Source of the DNA: Candidatus Amarobacter glycogenicus
GTDB lineage: Bacteria > Chloroflexota > Dehalococcoidia > Tepidiformales > Tepidiformaceae
Direction of reading: 5' to 3'
NCBI GenBank assembly: GCA_016719395.1
Contig: JADJZF010000003.1
Span: forward strand, 186,001-250,000
DNA: 64,000 nucleotides
Part shown: positions 18,604 to 26,799 of the stretch, in pieces
How the letters are laid out: each line of letters starts with the position of its first letter
Position numbering within the stretch: the stretch's first letter is position 1
The notes under the pieces: model-generated
What the model was told of the DNA's origin: nothing
Seen by the model: the letters and a program-made list of their open reading frames with translations, nothing else
Databases searched by the model: none
Program-made: the position numbers and the translations under genes

Positions 18604-19793
18604 CTAGCCCACCGTACCCGCCTCGCGGAGGGCCGCGATCCTGGCATCGTCGTAGCCGAGGGCCTTCAGTACCTCGTCGGTGTGCTGGCCGAGAATCGGT
18701 GAGGTGAACCTCGGCTTGCCCGGAGTGTCACTCAGCTTGGGACCGACGCCGATCTGCTTGACCTTGCCAATGGGCGAGTCCACCTCGACGACCATGCCGC
18801 GGGCGAGGTTGTGCTCGTTGGTGACCACGTTCTCCATTTCGAGGACGGGGCCGCGCAGATGTCGTGCTGCGACATGATCGCCATCCACTCATCTGCCGTC
18901 TTCTGCTTGAAAATGCCCTTGAAGCGCTCGATGGTGGCGGGCCACTCGTCCTGGTTGAACTGCTTCGGCAAGAGATCCTCAGTGCCGATGACCGTGCAGA
19001 GGGCAGCCCAGAAGTGACTCTCGATGCTGCCGATGGAGAACCATCGGCCATCGGAGCACTCGTAGGTGTTGTAAAAGGGCGCGGCGCCGTTCAAGAGCGT
19101 CGCTCCAGGGCGGATAACGGAGCCGCCGCCGAAGTAGCCAGAAAACGCGCTGGTCATGAGCGAGAGCACGCCGTCGCTCATCCCGATATCGACATTCTGG
19201 CCACGGCCGGTTTTCTCGCGCGCGATGATAGCGACACAGATGGCGAAGGCCGCAGTGAGCCCACCGCCGGCGAAATCGGCGACGAGGTTTACGGGGATGG
19301 CAGGCGCCTGGCCGGGCCGTCCCGTGACGCCGAGTGCGCCACCGACGGAGATGTAGTTGATGTCGTGGCCGACGAGGTTGCTGTAAGGCCCGGTCTGGCC
19401 AAAGCCGGAGATGGAGCAGCAGATGATGCGCGGATTGATCTTCGCCAGCGTGTCGTAATCCACCCCAAGGCGCTTCACAACGCCCGGCCGGAAGCCCTCG
19501 ATGACGACATCGGCCGACTTCACCATTTCGTAGAAGACCGCCTTGGCTGCGTCCTCCTTGAGATTGAGGGCGATCGACTTCTTGCCGCGGCCGAGGGCGT
19601 TGTAGGCGGCCGCATGGTCTGCCGCCTCGCGGCGGCGCATGCCGCCGCTGCCGCCGAGCTTGGCCGATGAGCCCGGGACGGCTTCGACGAGTGTGACGTC
19701 GGCGCCGAAGTCGGCGAGGAGCATGGAACAGTGCGGGCCCGGGGCGAGCCGCGAGAGATCGAGGACCTTAATACCGGCGAGCGCCATAACCAT
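18604..19793 (-). CDS. Class III CoA-transferase (CaiB/BaiF family), frameshifted
   Basis: A CaiB/BaiF-type CoA-transferase or alpha-methylacyl-CoA racemase-like enzyme of 397 codons. It begins with the family motif IKVLDLSRLAPGPHCSMLLA and has GQNVDIGMSDGV, in which the Asp of MSDG is the expected catalytic residue. The frame breaks at about 18846-18851: the product reads correctly to HDICAAP, and the C-terminal part (VLEMENVVTNEHNLARGMVV ... ILGQHTDEVLKALGYDD) continues in another frame. One missing base in a four-base G/C run explains it. The substrate cannot be inferred. The gene stands alone, divergent from the following SDR. Confidence 0.83.
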
Positions 19794-19970
19794 TGCGCGG
19801 TAACTCCTGAAGAGGTGTGGCTATGCCGGGTAGCATGGCCGGGCGCCATGGGTCGCGCAACCGGACGGTAGCCGCCGGCGAGGAGCTGTGTGAAGCCAAT
19901 GAGGTTCCCGCGGCAAGCTTGCCGCCTTGACCACGAACCCGTAGACAACGGCACAACGTTCGTGTGAGGG

Positions 19971-20756
19971 ATGGCCATGGGCCGCGTAAGCAAGCTGAGC
20001 CGGTCGGTTTCGGGAAAGGTCGTGCTGGTGACGGGCGCCGGCAGCGGAATGGGCGAGGCGACTGCCTATGTCTTTTCGGACGAAGGGGCGAAGGTCGCGG
20101 CCGTCGACCAGAACCGCGAACCCGTGGAACGCGTCGTTTCGGCGATCTCGGCGGCGGGAAATACGGCGAAGGCGTGGGCCTGCGACGTCTCGGACCGCGG
20201 CGCCGTGGACCACATGGTGGAAAGCGTCGTCGCCGAGTTCGGCGGACTCGACATCCTGGTGAACAATGCGGGAATCTCGGCGGCTTTGCCGCTCGAAAGT
20301 GCCGAGTACGACGCGGCATGGGCCCGCGTCCTCGCGGTCAACCTGACCGCGATGACGCACACCATCCGGGCTGCTCTCCCACACCTTCGAAAGTCGCAAA
20401 GCCCACGCATCATCAACATCGCGAGCACCGAGGGGCTCGGTGCGACTGCGGGGAACAGCCCCTACACGGCGGCGAAACACGGCGTCGTCGGCCTGACGCG
20501 TTCGCTCGCGTTGGAGTTCGGGCGAGAAGGTATCACCGTAAACTGCATCTGCCCCGGGCCCATCCGGACAGGGATGACCGAGCCGATCCCTGAGGAAATG
20601 AAGGAGCGCTACGCACGCCAGCGGACGGCGCTGCGGCGCTATGGGCTCCCGGAGGAAGTCGCTCAGATGACGCTGAGTTTCGCCTTACCGGCGGCGAGCT
20701 TTCTGACTGGGGTCGCGGTGCCGGTCGATGGTGGATTGACGATCCGGAGGGCCTAA
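19971..20756 (+). CDS. Short-chain dehydrogenase/reductase
   Basis: A 261-residue NAD(P)-dependent SDR with the nucleotide motif TGAGSGMGEA, NNAGIS, the catalytic serine region NIASTEG and YTAAK. The C-terminal SFLTGVAVPVDGG is standard. An acidic residue after beta-2 (AAVDQN) suggests NAD(H) preference. The substrate is unknown; proximity to a CoA-transferase hints at acyl or alcohol metabolism. ATG codons at 19971 and 19977 are both possible starts. Confidence 0.9.
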   Translation: MAMGRVSKLSRSVSGKVVLVTGAGSGMGEATAYVFSDEGAKVAAVDQNREPVERVVSAISAAGNTAKAWACDVSDRGAVDHMVESVVAEFGGLDILVNNAGISAALPLESAEYDAAWARVLAVNLTAMTHTIRAALPHLRKSQSPRIINIASTEGLGATAGNSPYTAAKHGVVGLTRSLALEFGREGITVNCICPGPIRTGMTEPIPEEMKERYARQRTALRRYGLPEEVAQMTLSFALPAASFLTGVAVPVDGGLTIRRA

Positions 20757-20971
20757 CGACCGGGCGCCGTCGCGAGTGCCGCAGGCTGAATGTCGACGTA
20801 TACGGTGCCATCGGGCAGGCGGGATTCGGAACGCGGACCCGGTCCGGGCGAAGCCGCAGCCGAGGCGCAGACCAGGAGCGTCACTCCAGCCACGAGCGCG
20901 GTGACTGCAAGCCCGAGGCCCAGGTCCTCCGGGAGGCGGAGTCCGATCGCGGCCGGCCGGGAGAGCGCCAT
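20753..20971 (-). CDS. Possible small single-membrane-segment protein
   Basis: A 72-codon leftward frame with one hydrophobic segment (LGLAVTALVAGVTLLVCASA) followed by a polar exterior part (DGTVYVDIQPAALATAPGR). It is divergent from the membrane-tethered regulator gene and converges with the SDR stop by four bases. It would fill the otherwise empty 370-base interval. No family recognised and no clear ribosome binding site. Confidence 0.4.
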   Translation of the reverse strand: MALSRPAAIGLRLPEDLGLGLAVTALVAGVTLLVCASAAASPGPGPRSESRLPDGTVYVDIQPAALATAPGR

Positions 20972-21125
20972 GCTCACGACCGTAACCCGCCTGCGTAATC
21001 CAACGGACACCGCCGGGCAAAGAATCCGCAAACAGGCAGTGAAGATGCGGACACCCGGACATGCCGCAAGTGAATGCGCGGCATCGGGTAGTGACCTCCT
21101 GCTTGGCAGGGCGCAGGATCGGGCC

Positions 21126-22619
21126 ATGGCGACGGACACGGGCGAGTTCGCTTCGGCGCGGCGCAACGAAGCGGAACTGAATGAACGGCAACGAACCGTC
21201 CTCGACCTCCTGGTCGCGGGCAAAACCAACGCTGAGATCGGCGACGCCCTCGGGATGAGCCTTGACGGCGCGAAGTGGAACGTCAGCGAGATCCTGACAA
21301 AGCTGGGCCTCGACTCGCGCGAACGGGCCGCGGAGTACTGGCGCTGGAGGAACCGGCCGGCGGCGAAGGCAGGCGCATTGCGGGGCATCGCCAGCCTCGG
21401 CTCGCTCAAGTGGATAGCGGCGACCGCGGTGGTGGCCGCGGCGGCGATAGGGCTGCTTGCGCTGTTCTCGCGACCGGCCGAGAAAGCGGAAGGCGAGTTG
21501 CCGGCGTTCTACCTGGAGGCCCGACTCGAAAGCTACTACCCGGCAGACTCCATCGGGACCAATGTCAGCGGCGTCGAATTCCCGCCGGAAAGGCGCGTGA
21601 CGCTCGTCCGCTGGTGGAACCGGGACTTCGACCACCTCCGGATTGAAGTGGAGACTCTGGAGCCAGCGGACGAAGCCGGGACGGACATCATCGTTGTCGA
21701 CCGGAGCGAGCAAACGTACTTTCGCGACGCGACGAACACGTATTCGAGAACTCCGAGTTACGTCTTCCCGGAAGGCTCGAAGCCGCGCGTGAGACCCTGG
21801 AGCATGGCTTCGTTCATTGGGCCGTGGATGAGCCCGGTAGCCAGCATCGACAAAGTGATGGAGCAACTCCGAACGAGCTCCGACAACAACGTAACCAGGA
21901 CTGTCCAAATCGTCGGCCACGAGAGGCTGTTGGGCATGCCCGCGACGATCGTGGAGCTCTCGCCGGCGACCTCCAGCACAAACACCGACGGTGTGGTTAC
22001 AAGTAGCGGCAGCATCCGCTACTGGATCGACGAGGAGCGCATGGTCGTGCTCCGGCAGGTGGCGGACCTTGGCGGGAACGGCGAATACTCCATCGAAGTG
22101 ACGAACCTGGAATGGGATGCGAAGGTGGAGGACGAACAGATCCGTTTCGATCCTCCCAGCGGGGCACAACAGGACCCGCGCAAGTCACCTGCGGCGCTGG
22201 TGGACTCAAACAGCGGTGGGACCAGGAGCTCCAGCACCGGGCCGCCATTCGACGTCAGCTTTAGCACGCCCGCCGGAATGCTCAGGCCGGACCCTGTGCC
22301 GGAGGGATTCCGGGCAGAGGCCTACGATGAGGAACGCGACGCGGCAGACCGGATTACGCTTCTTCGCGTTGCCTACTCCGACGACGATTCGCGCGCCTTC
22401 GTCTTAGAGCAACGGTTCCGGCCAGGCGGCCTCCGGGCATCAGTGGTGGACACCGGCGTGGCAACTACCATTAGAGGCTTTCCCGCGTACTGGTCTCCGT
22501 TGAGTGGGGAGGTCGTGTTGACGTGGGCTGAGGGCGACCTGGTGGCACGCATCTCGGCGGTGGGGATGGAAGAGGCGACCGTGCTGGCCATTGCCGCGGG
22601 CCTCATTCCCATGCCCTGA
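21126..22619 (+). CDS. Membrane-tethered LuxR/GerE-type regulator with exterior LolA/MucB-like and DUF4367-like domains
   Basis: A 497-residue protein with an unusual order of parts. Residues 17-75 form a GerE/LuxR helix-turn-helix (LNERQRTVLDLLVAGKTNAE ... KLGLDSRERAAEYW). Residues 95-116 form one membrane helix. The rest should be outside the membrane: about 130-335 looks like a LolA/MucB (RseB)-type lipoprotein-sensing fold (IRYWIDEERMVVLRQVADL, DEQIRFDPPSGA), and about 355-497 resembles DUF4367 (VVLTWAEGDLVARISAVGME, AAGLIPMP). No receiver or kinase domain is present. The inference is a one-protein sensor that connects an envelope signal to DNA binding. The open frame extends upstream but ATG 21126 gives the natural HTH start. 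Confidence 0.8.
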   Translation: MATDTGEFASARRNEAELNERQRTVLDLLVAGKTNAEIGDALGMSLDGAKWNVSEILTKLGLDSRERAAEYWRWRNRPAAKAGALRGIASLGSLKWIAATAVVAAAAIGLLALFSRPAEKAEGELPAFYLEARLESYYPADSIGTNVSGVEFPPERRVTLVRWWNRDFDHLRIEVETLEPADEAGTDIIVVDRSEQTYFRDATNTYSRTPSYVFPEGSKPRVRPWSMASFIGPWMSPVASIDKVMEQLRTSSDNNVTRTVQIVGHERLLGMPATIVELSPATSSTNTDGVVTSSGSIRYWIDEERMVVLRQVADLGGNGEYSIEVTNLEWDAKVEDEQIRFDPPSGAQQDPRKSPAALVDSNSGGTRSSSTGPPFDVSFSTPAGMLRPDPVPEGFRAEAYDEERDAADRITLLRVAYSDDDSRAFVLEQRFRPGGLRASVVDTGVATTIRGFPAYWSPLSGEVVLTWAEGDLVARISAVGMEEATVLAIAAGLIPMP

Positions 22620-22684
22620 CCCTGCCCAAAGGCGCTCCTCCTGCCGTCTCTTAGATTGGGCGCACGTGCCCGGGGAGGCCGCGC

Positions 22685-23863
22685 GTGGCGGTTTCGGTGG
22701 AATTGCCGGACCTTGGGCGGGACATGGCTGGAGGACTGGTAGCCGAGTGGTACCTGCCCGACGGCGCCGCGGTAGGCGCGGGTGAACCGGTCTGCCGTGT
22801 GGAATGTGCATTCGTGGCTTACGAGGTCGAAGCGGCGGAGTCCGGGCTTCTGCGCATCCGGCGGCCTGCCGGCAGCATCGAACGCGTCGGTGAGGTCCTG
22901 GGCGTCATCCTCGAACCCGGGGAAGCACTTCCGCACGAAGAACCGTCCTCGCGCCACGTCCCGGTCGCTGAAGCCCCGCTCGTGCCGGAGGTTCCTGAAC
23001 CGGAGCCTGAGGTGGCACTCCTGGAACCAGGGGTCCCGGAACTCGAACCCGAACAGGAACTCGAACTCGAACCGGAGACTCCGGAAGCAGTCGTCGTGCC
23101 GTTCCCGCGCCGCTTCGCCGCTGTCGCCGCGGTGGAGTGGGAGATGGCTCCCGGCGATGCCGTTGAGTTCAACACGTCGTTCTTCTCGGGAGCCGTGGAC
23201 GAAGTTACGCACTCACTTCCGGAAGCCGGCGGGTCCATCCCGGGGCTACCGCTCTGGGAGCCGGAGGAGGGACACCAGGCCTCGCCGGCCGCCCCTGACG
23301 GCGCCAGGGAGCGCTTCCAGCGTATCTCCGACGAGGCATCCGCCTCGGCCCAGGTGCTGACCATGTCGATCGACATCGACCTTTCCGAAGCCGCAAAGCT
23401 GGTCTCGGTGTGCCAACGAGAGTGGCAGAAGCACGGCGTTGTGCCTCGTATCGAGGACGCGGCCTTCCGGGCGATCTGCCTCGCGATCGAGACAGCAGAC
23501 CTGGCTGGTGGCGCCGGTGGCATCGTGATAGCGGAGTCTTCGACGGACGTTTCCTGCGCAGTCGGCAATGTAGCCAACAAAACCCTGCGGGAGGCAGCAA
23601 CTTCGCGAGCGGCGGGGGGCGACACACCTTTCGAGCAGTCGACCTGGGTGCTGGTGTCGCTCTTCGGGCTAGGCATCGCCGCGGCAGCGCCGCGTCTCGA
23701 TGGGGGCCGGACGGCAGCGTTCGCACTGGCCTCGCCGGGCCGCGACGGATGCGCCGCCCTTACGATGGCCTATGACAGCAGCCGCTGGAGCGAAGGTTCG
23801 GCAGGCCGATTGCTCAGTCGAATCCGGGAGCTCCTGGAATCACCCTGTGCGCCGCTGATATGA
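22685..23863 (+). CDS. E2-like (dihydrolipoamide acyltransferase-like) protein without lipoyl lysine or catalytic motif
   Basis: A 392-residue protein built like a 2-oxoacid dehydrogenase E2. Residues 1-80 are a lipoyl/biotinyl domain, a Glu/Pro-rich linker covers about 90-210, and residues 215-392 resemble the acyltransferase core (TMSIDIDLSEAAKLVSVCQR, GGIVIAESSTDVSCAVGNV, LLSRIRELLESP). Two key features are missing. The lipoyl motif E-T-D-K-x is E-C-A-F-V, with Phe43 where the lipoylated Lys should be. The C-terminal HxxxDG motif reads DSSRWSEG (364-371), without the His. It therefore cannot act as a normal E2. Its last four bases overlap lipB. Function unknown; a structural, regulatory or ligand-binding role is inferred. 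Confidence 0.78.
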   Translation: MAVSVELPDLGRDMAGGLVAEWYLPDGAAVGAGEPVCRVECAFVAYEVEAAESGLLRIRRPAGSIERVGEVLGVILEPGEALPHEEPSSRHVPVAEAPLVPEVPEPEPEVALLEPGVPELEPEQELELEPETPEAVVVPFPRRFAAVAAVEWEMAPGDAVEFNTSFFSGAVDEVTHSLPEAGGSIPGLPLWEPEEGHQASPAAPDGARERFQRISDEASASAQVLTMSIDIDLSEAAKLVSVCQREWQKHGVVPRIEDAAFRAICLAIETADLAGGAGGIVIAESSTDVSCAVGNVANKTLREAATSRAAGGDTPFEQSTWVLVSLFGLGIAAAAPRLDGGRTAAFALASPGRDGCAALTMAYDSSRWSEGSAGRLLSRIRELLESPCAPLI

Positions 23864-24579
23864 CGGTGCGGGAGGATCGCATGGATGGACACTCGCGCGC
23901 CGTCGGCGTGTACGACCTCGGGACAACCAGCTACGGCGAAGTCCACAAGCTGCAGCAGCGGCTGCAGGGGCAGCGGCGGGAGGGCGGCGGGGTCGATACC
24001 CTCCTGCTGACCGAGCACCGGCCGGTGTTCACGCTCGGCCGGAGCCACCCCACACCGGACCTGCGCGTAGAACCTGAGGCCGTACGCCAGTGGGGCATCG
24101 AGATCGTCCAGGCCGAGCGCGGGGGCGACATCACCTACCACGGCCCCGGCCAGCTCGTCGCTTACGGCATCATCGATCTCCGATCCTGGGGCCTCGGGGT
24201 ACTCGACTACGTGCGAGGGTTGGAGGAGACGGTAATCGGTGTGCTCGCAGACTGGGGTGTCCGAGGCGAACGGAACGAGGCCGGACGCGGAGTCTGGGTG
24301 GGTGAGCGGAAGATCGCGTCGGTCGGTCTGAACGTCCGTCGTTGGATAACCATGCACGGCGCTGCCCTGAACATCGACCCGGACATGAGTCATTGGGAGC
24401 TGATCAACCCCTGCGGCATGCGGGACATCGAAATGACGAGCATGGCCACTGAAGTCGGCAAGCAGGTGGCGTTCCAGGAAGTGCTGGAGGCCTTCACGTT
24501 CCACTTCGGACGAGTCTTCGAGTGCACGATGGAGCCGGCCAGCGTCCCCGGACACGACGTCTCCAGTAGCCGTGGGTGA
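23860..24579 (+). CDS. lipB: Octanoyltransferase LipB
   Basis: LipB transfers octanoate from ACP to lipoyl domains, the first step of lipoate synthesis. The 239-residue protein shows LLLTEHRPVFTLGRS, the RGGDITYHGPGQLVAYGIID motif, the lysine in ERKIASVGLNVRRW and the catalytic cysteine in LINPCGM. ATGA overlap with the upstream E2-like gene implies coupled translation. lipA is not in the window. ATG at 23881 is an alternative start. Confidence 0.94.
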   Translation: MTVREDRMDGHSRAVGVYDLGTTSYGEVHKLQQRLQGQRREGGGVDTLLLTEHRPVFTLGRSHPTPDLRVEPEAVRQWGIEIVQAERGGDITYHGPGQLVAYGIIDLRSWGLGVLDYVRGLEETVIGVLADWGVRGERNEAGRGVWVGERKIASVGLNVRRWITMHGAALNIDPDMSHWELINPCGMRDIEMTSMATEVGKQVAFQEVLEAFTFHFGRVFECTMEPASVPGHDVSSSRG

Positions 24580-24710
24580 CCGGCTTCACAGACGGCGAAG
24601 GGAACGGTGGGGTCTAATCGAGCGCGCACACTGCGGGACGGAGTAACAGGACACCGGAACCCCCTCCCGGCGCCGCCCTCCTGCCGTCGCTTCTCGAACC
24701 CATCGAGACG

Positions 24711-24738
24711 GAAACGCCCCGGAAGACCGGGGCGTTTC
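24711..24738. terminator. Bidirectional hairpin between lipB and yebC
   Basis: GAAACGCCCCGG (24711-24722) and CCGGGGCGTTTC (24727-24738) form a perfect 12-bp stem with an AAGA loop between two convergent genes. The AAA/TTT ends of the stem can serve both strands. Confidence 0.8.
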
Positions 24739-24765
24739 GCGTTCCAGGTGAACGTCCGCGTGTGA

Positions 24766-25515
24766 TCAGCCCGGGTAGGACTCGATTGCTTCGTCGCTGA
24801 AGTCGGCGTTGGAGTACACCCGCTGGACGTCCTCCAGGTCTTCGAGTCCTTCGATGAGGCGCAGGACCTGGTGAGCAGCCTTCGTATCGAGCTCGACGGT
24901 AACCTTGGGGACCATCGCGAAGTCGGCGTTCTCGATCTCAAGGCCGCTCGATTCGAGCGCCTTGCGGACCGGTTCAAGGTTCGAGGGTTCGGTCTTCACC
25001 TCGACCATGCCGACGCCGACATCGACGTCCTCGGCGCCGGCGTCGATTGCCTGGAGGGCGAGGTCATCACCGTCCTTTCCGTTCGTCGGGATGGTGATCA
25101 GCCCCTTCGCCTCGAACTGCCAGGCCACCGAGCCGTTCTCTCCCAGGTTTCCGCCCGCCCGTGAGAACTGGTGACGGACCTCGGCGACCGTCCTGTTCCG
25201 GTTATCGGTCAGAGCGGCAACGATGATGGCGGTACCGCCGGGGCCGTAGCCTTCGTACTGGATCTCGTCGAGCTGTTCATCGGCCGCGCCGCCGGTGCCT
25301 TTGGCGACCGCGCGCTCGATGTTGTCGTTGGGCATGTTCTGGGACTTCGCACGCTGGATGGCGAGGCGGAGCTTGAAGTTCATGCCGGGGTCGCCGCCGC
25401 CCTGCTTGGCGGCCTGGATGATTTCGCGGCTGAGCTTGGTGAAGATGGCGCCGCGTTTCGCGTCGTTCGCGCCCTTCTGCCGCTTGATGGTGGACCATTT
25501 GGAGTGGCCAGACAT
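24766..25515 (-). CDS. yebC: YebC/PmpR (TACO1) family protein
   Basis: A 249-residue protein starting SGHSKWSTIKRQKGANDAKR, the conserved YebC N-terminus, with GYGPGGTAIIVAALTDNRNR in the middle. The family has been described as transcriptional regulators and, more recently, as ribosome-associated factors that relieve stalling at proline stretches. Which role applies here is not visible. Length is normal. Confidence 0.94.
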   Translation of the reverse strand: MSGHSKWSTIKRQKGANDAKRGAIFTKLSREIIQAAKQGGGDPGMNFKLRLAIQRAKSQNMPNDNIERAVAKGTGGAADEQLDEIQYEGYGPGGTAIIVAALTDNRNRTVAEVRHQFSRAGGNLGENGSVAWQFEAKGLITIPTNGKDGDDLALQAIDAGAEDVDVGVGMVEVKTEPSNLEPVRKALESSGLEIENADFAMVPKVTVELDTKAAHQVLRLIEGLEDLEDVQRVYSNADFSDEAIESYPG

Positions 25516-25581
25516 GGGTCTCTCCGGAGTGATAGGGATGGTTGAAGTGCTTCCGAGTGTAGAGGCGGAGCGGGCTGCGTG

Positions 25582-26244
25582 CTAAGTGCTCCGCACTGAA
25601 ATGTGCACGGCAGGCTCGTATCCGGCCGCAAATGCAACCGCGAACGAGGGCGGCGTCAGCAAGGTGGCCGCGTCGTCGCGTGGGATGGGCTCCGAACCGG
25701 TATACCCGGCGAACGACCACCGGTGGAGGCGGCCCCGCCACAACAACCGTGGCTCGTCGCGGGCGGTATCAAGTGCCACGAAGACACCGTCGGGAAGGGT
25801 CGAGAGCCGGACACGGGCCGTCTTCTGCGTCTTCGTCAGGCGGTCGATTCGTTCACGGTGGGCTATCTGGTCGATGTGAGAAACCGTCCGAAGGAACTGG
25901 CCGGAGGGAAGATAGGCACTGGACCACGCCTCGATGAAGCGCCGGGCATCGGGGCGGCGGCATTCCATGCACGGCCGGTGGCCCGCGGCGAAAGCCGTTG
26001 CCTCATCGAGAAAGAAGAGCTCGGTATAACGTCCCGGCTGCATCAGTTCCCGGCGCCGCCCCTTGAATTCGAGGACACAACAGATCCAGCGCTCGTTCGT
26101 CCACGGCCGTCCCTTGAGCTGTTGCGACTCCGTGTGCATGCAGCCGCCACGATTCCCGAACATCGTCCCTCGCTCGGAGACGGCATGGATGTCGCCGAAC
26201 GGGTCGACGCGGTTCTGAAGCGGTCCCGGGTTCACCCGCGCCAC
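25582..26244 (-). CDS. Conserved hypothetical protein with HRPCxxCRR motif
   Basis: A 220-residue basic protein that I cannot assign a function. Clear features are GNRGGCMHTE near residue 30, a run ending in PGRYTELFFLDEATAFAAGH and HRPCMECRR, a Cys-x-x-Cys that could bind a metal. Similar proteins with this core are widespread as hypotheticals. The GTG at 26244 lies 3 bases after the upstream gene's stop; ATG 26163, just before the conserved part, is an equally good start. It forms the end of a leftward three-gene unit with the MarC-like and toroid proteins. Confidence 0.75.
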   Translation of the reverse strand: MARVNPGPLQNRVDPFGDIHAVSERGTMFGNRGGCMHTESQQLKGRPWTNERWICCVLEFKGRRRELMQPGRYTELFFLDEATAFAAGHRPCMECRRPDARRFIEAWSSAYLPSGQFLRTVSHIDQIAHRERIDRLTKTQKTARVRLSTLPDGVFVALDTARDEPRLLWRGRLHRWSFAGYTGSEPIPRDDAATLLTPPSFAVAFAAGYEPAVHISVRST

Positions 26245-26247
26245 GGG

Positions 26248-26799
26248 TCAGATGGCCCGTACGCCGCTGACGATCAGTCCGGCTGCAACTACAACGAGGA
26301 GGCCACCGGTGATCCGGGCGACCGCGCCGGCGGCGGCTTCGAACCGTCCCAATCGGGCGCCGATCGCCACGGCGGCAATCGCGAAGACGGTGGCGGCGGC
26401 GGCGATCGTTTCGAACTCTCCCCGGTCAGCCCCGTAGGTGACCGCGCCGGCAAGGGCAGCAGGAGTGACCAACGCGAGGAGGACGAACAAGAAGGCCGAG
26501 CGGTGCTCACTACCCGGCGCGCCCGCCAGCGGTGCCCCGCCGCGCCACACCTCCGATGCTCCACCGACGAGGAACACGACGCCCGCTCCGACGCGGAAGG
26601 TCTCGGGTTCGACGCCAAGACCATCGAGGATTGGATTGGAAAGCAAGGCCGCTCCTCCGGCGAACAGCAGCGCAGCCAGCGCTGCAGCAACAGCGGCGTT
26701 CGGGGAAATGGCCGAACCCCTGGGCCTTATGCCGGCGGCGGCCGCGACAGGATTCACGGCGGCGAACATGAAGACGACGAGCTGGAGAAATGCAGTCAC
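26248..26799 (-). CDS. MarC-like integral membrane protein
   Basis: A 183-residue membrane protein with about six hydrophobic segments. The start TAFLQLVVFMFAAVNPVAAA matches the MarC (UPF0056) signature F-x-x-x-N-P. It is shorter than typical MarC (about 210-220). MarC function is unresolved. The GTG at 26799 is preceded by a GGGAG at 5 bases and overlaps the stop of the upstream gene (GTGA), so translation is coupled. Confidence 0.7.
   Translation of the reverse strand: MTAFLQLVVFMFAAVNPVAAAAGIRPRGSAISPNAAVAAALAALLFAGGAALLSNPILDGLGVEPETFRVGAGVVFLVGGASEVWRGGAPLAGAPGSEHRSAFLFVLLALVTPAALAGAVTYGADRGEFETIAAAATVFAIAAVAIGARLGRFEAAAGAVARITGGLLVVVAAGLIVSGVRAI

Noticed and set aside
20790..21125. 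A 112-codon N-terminal extension of the membrane-tethered regulator
   Set aside because: The extension is low-complexity Ser/Arg/Pro-rich and has no ribosome binding site; ATG 21126 fits the start of a LuxR-type HTH.
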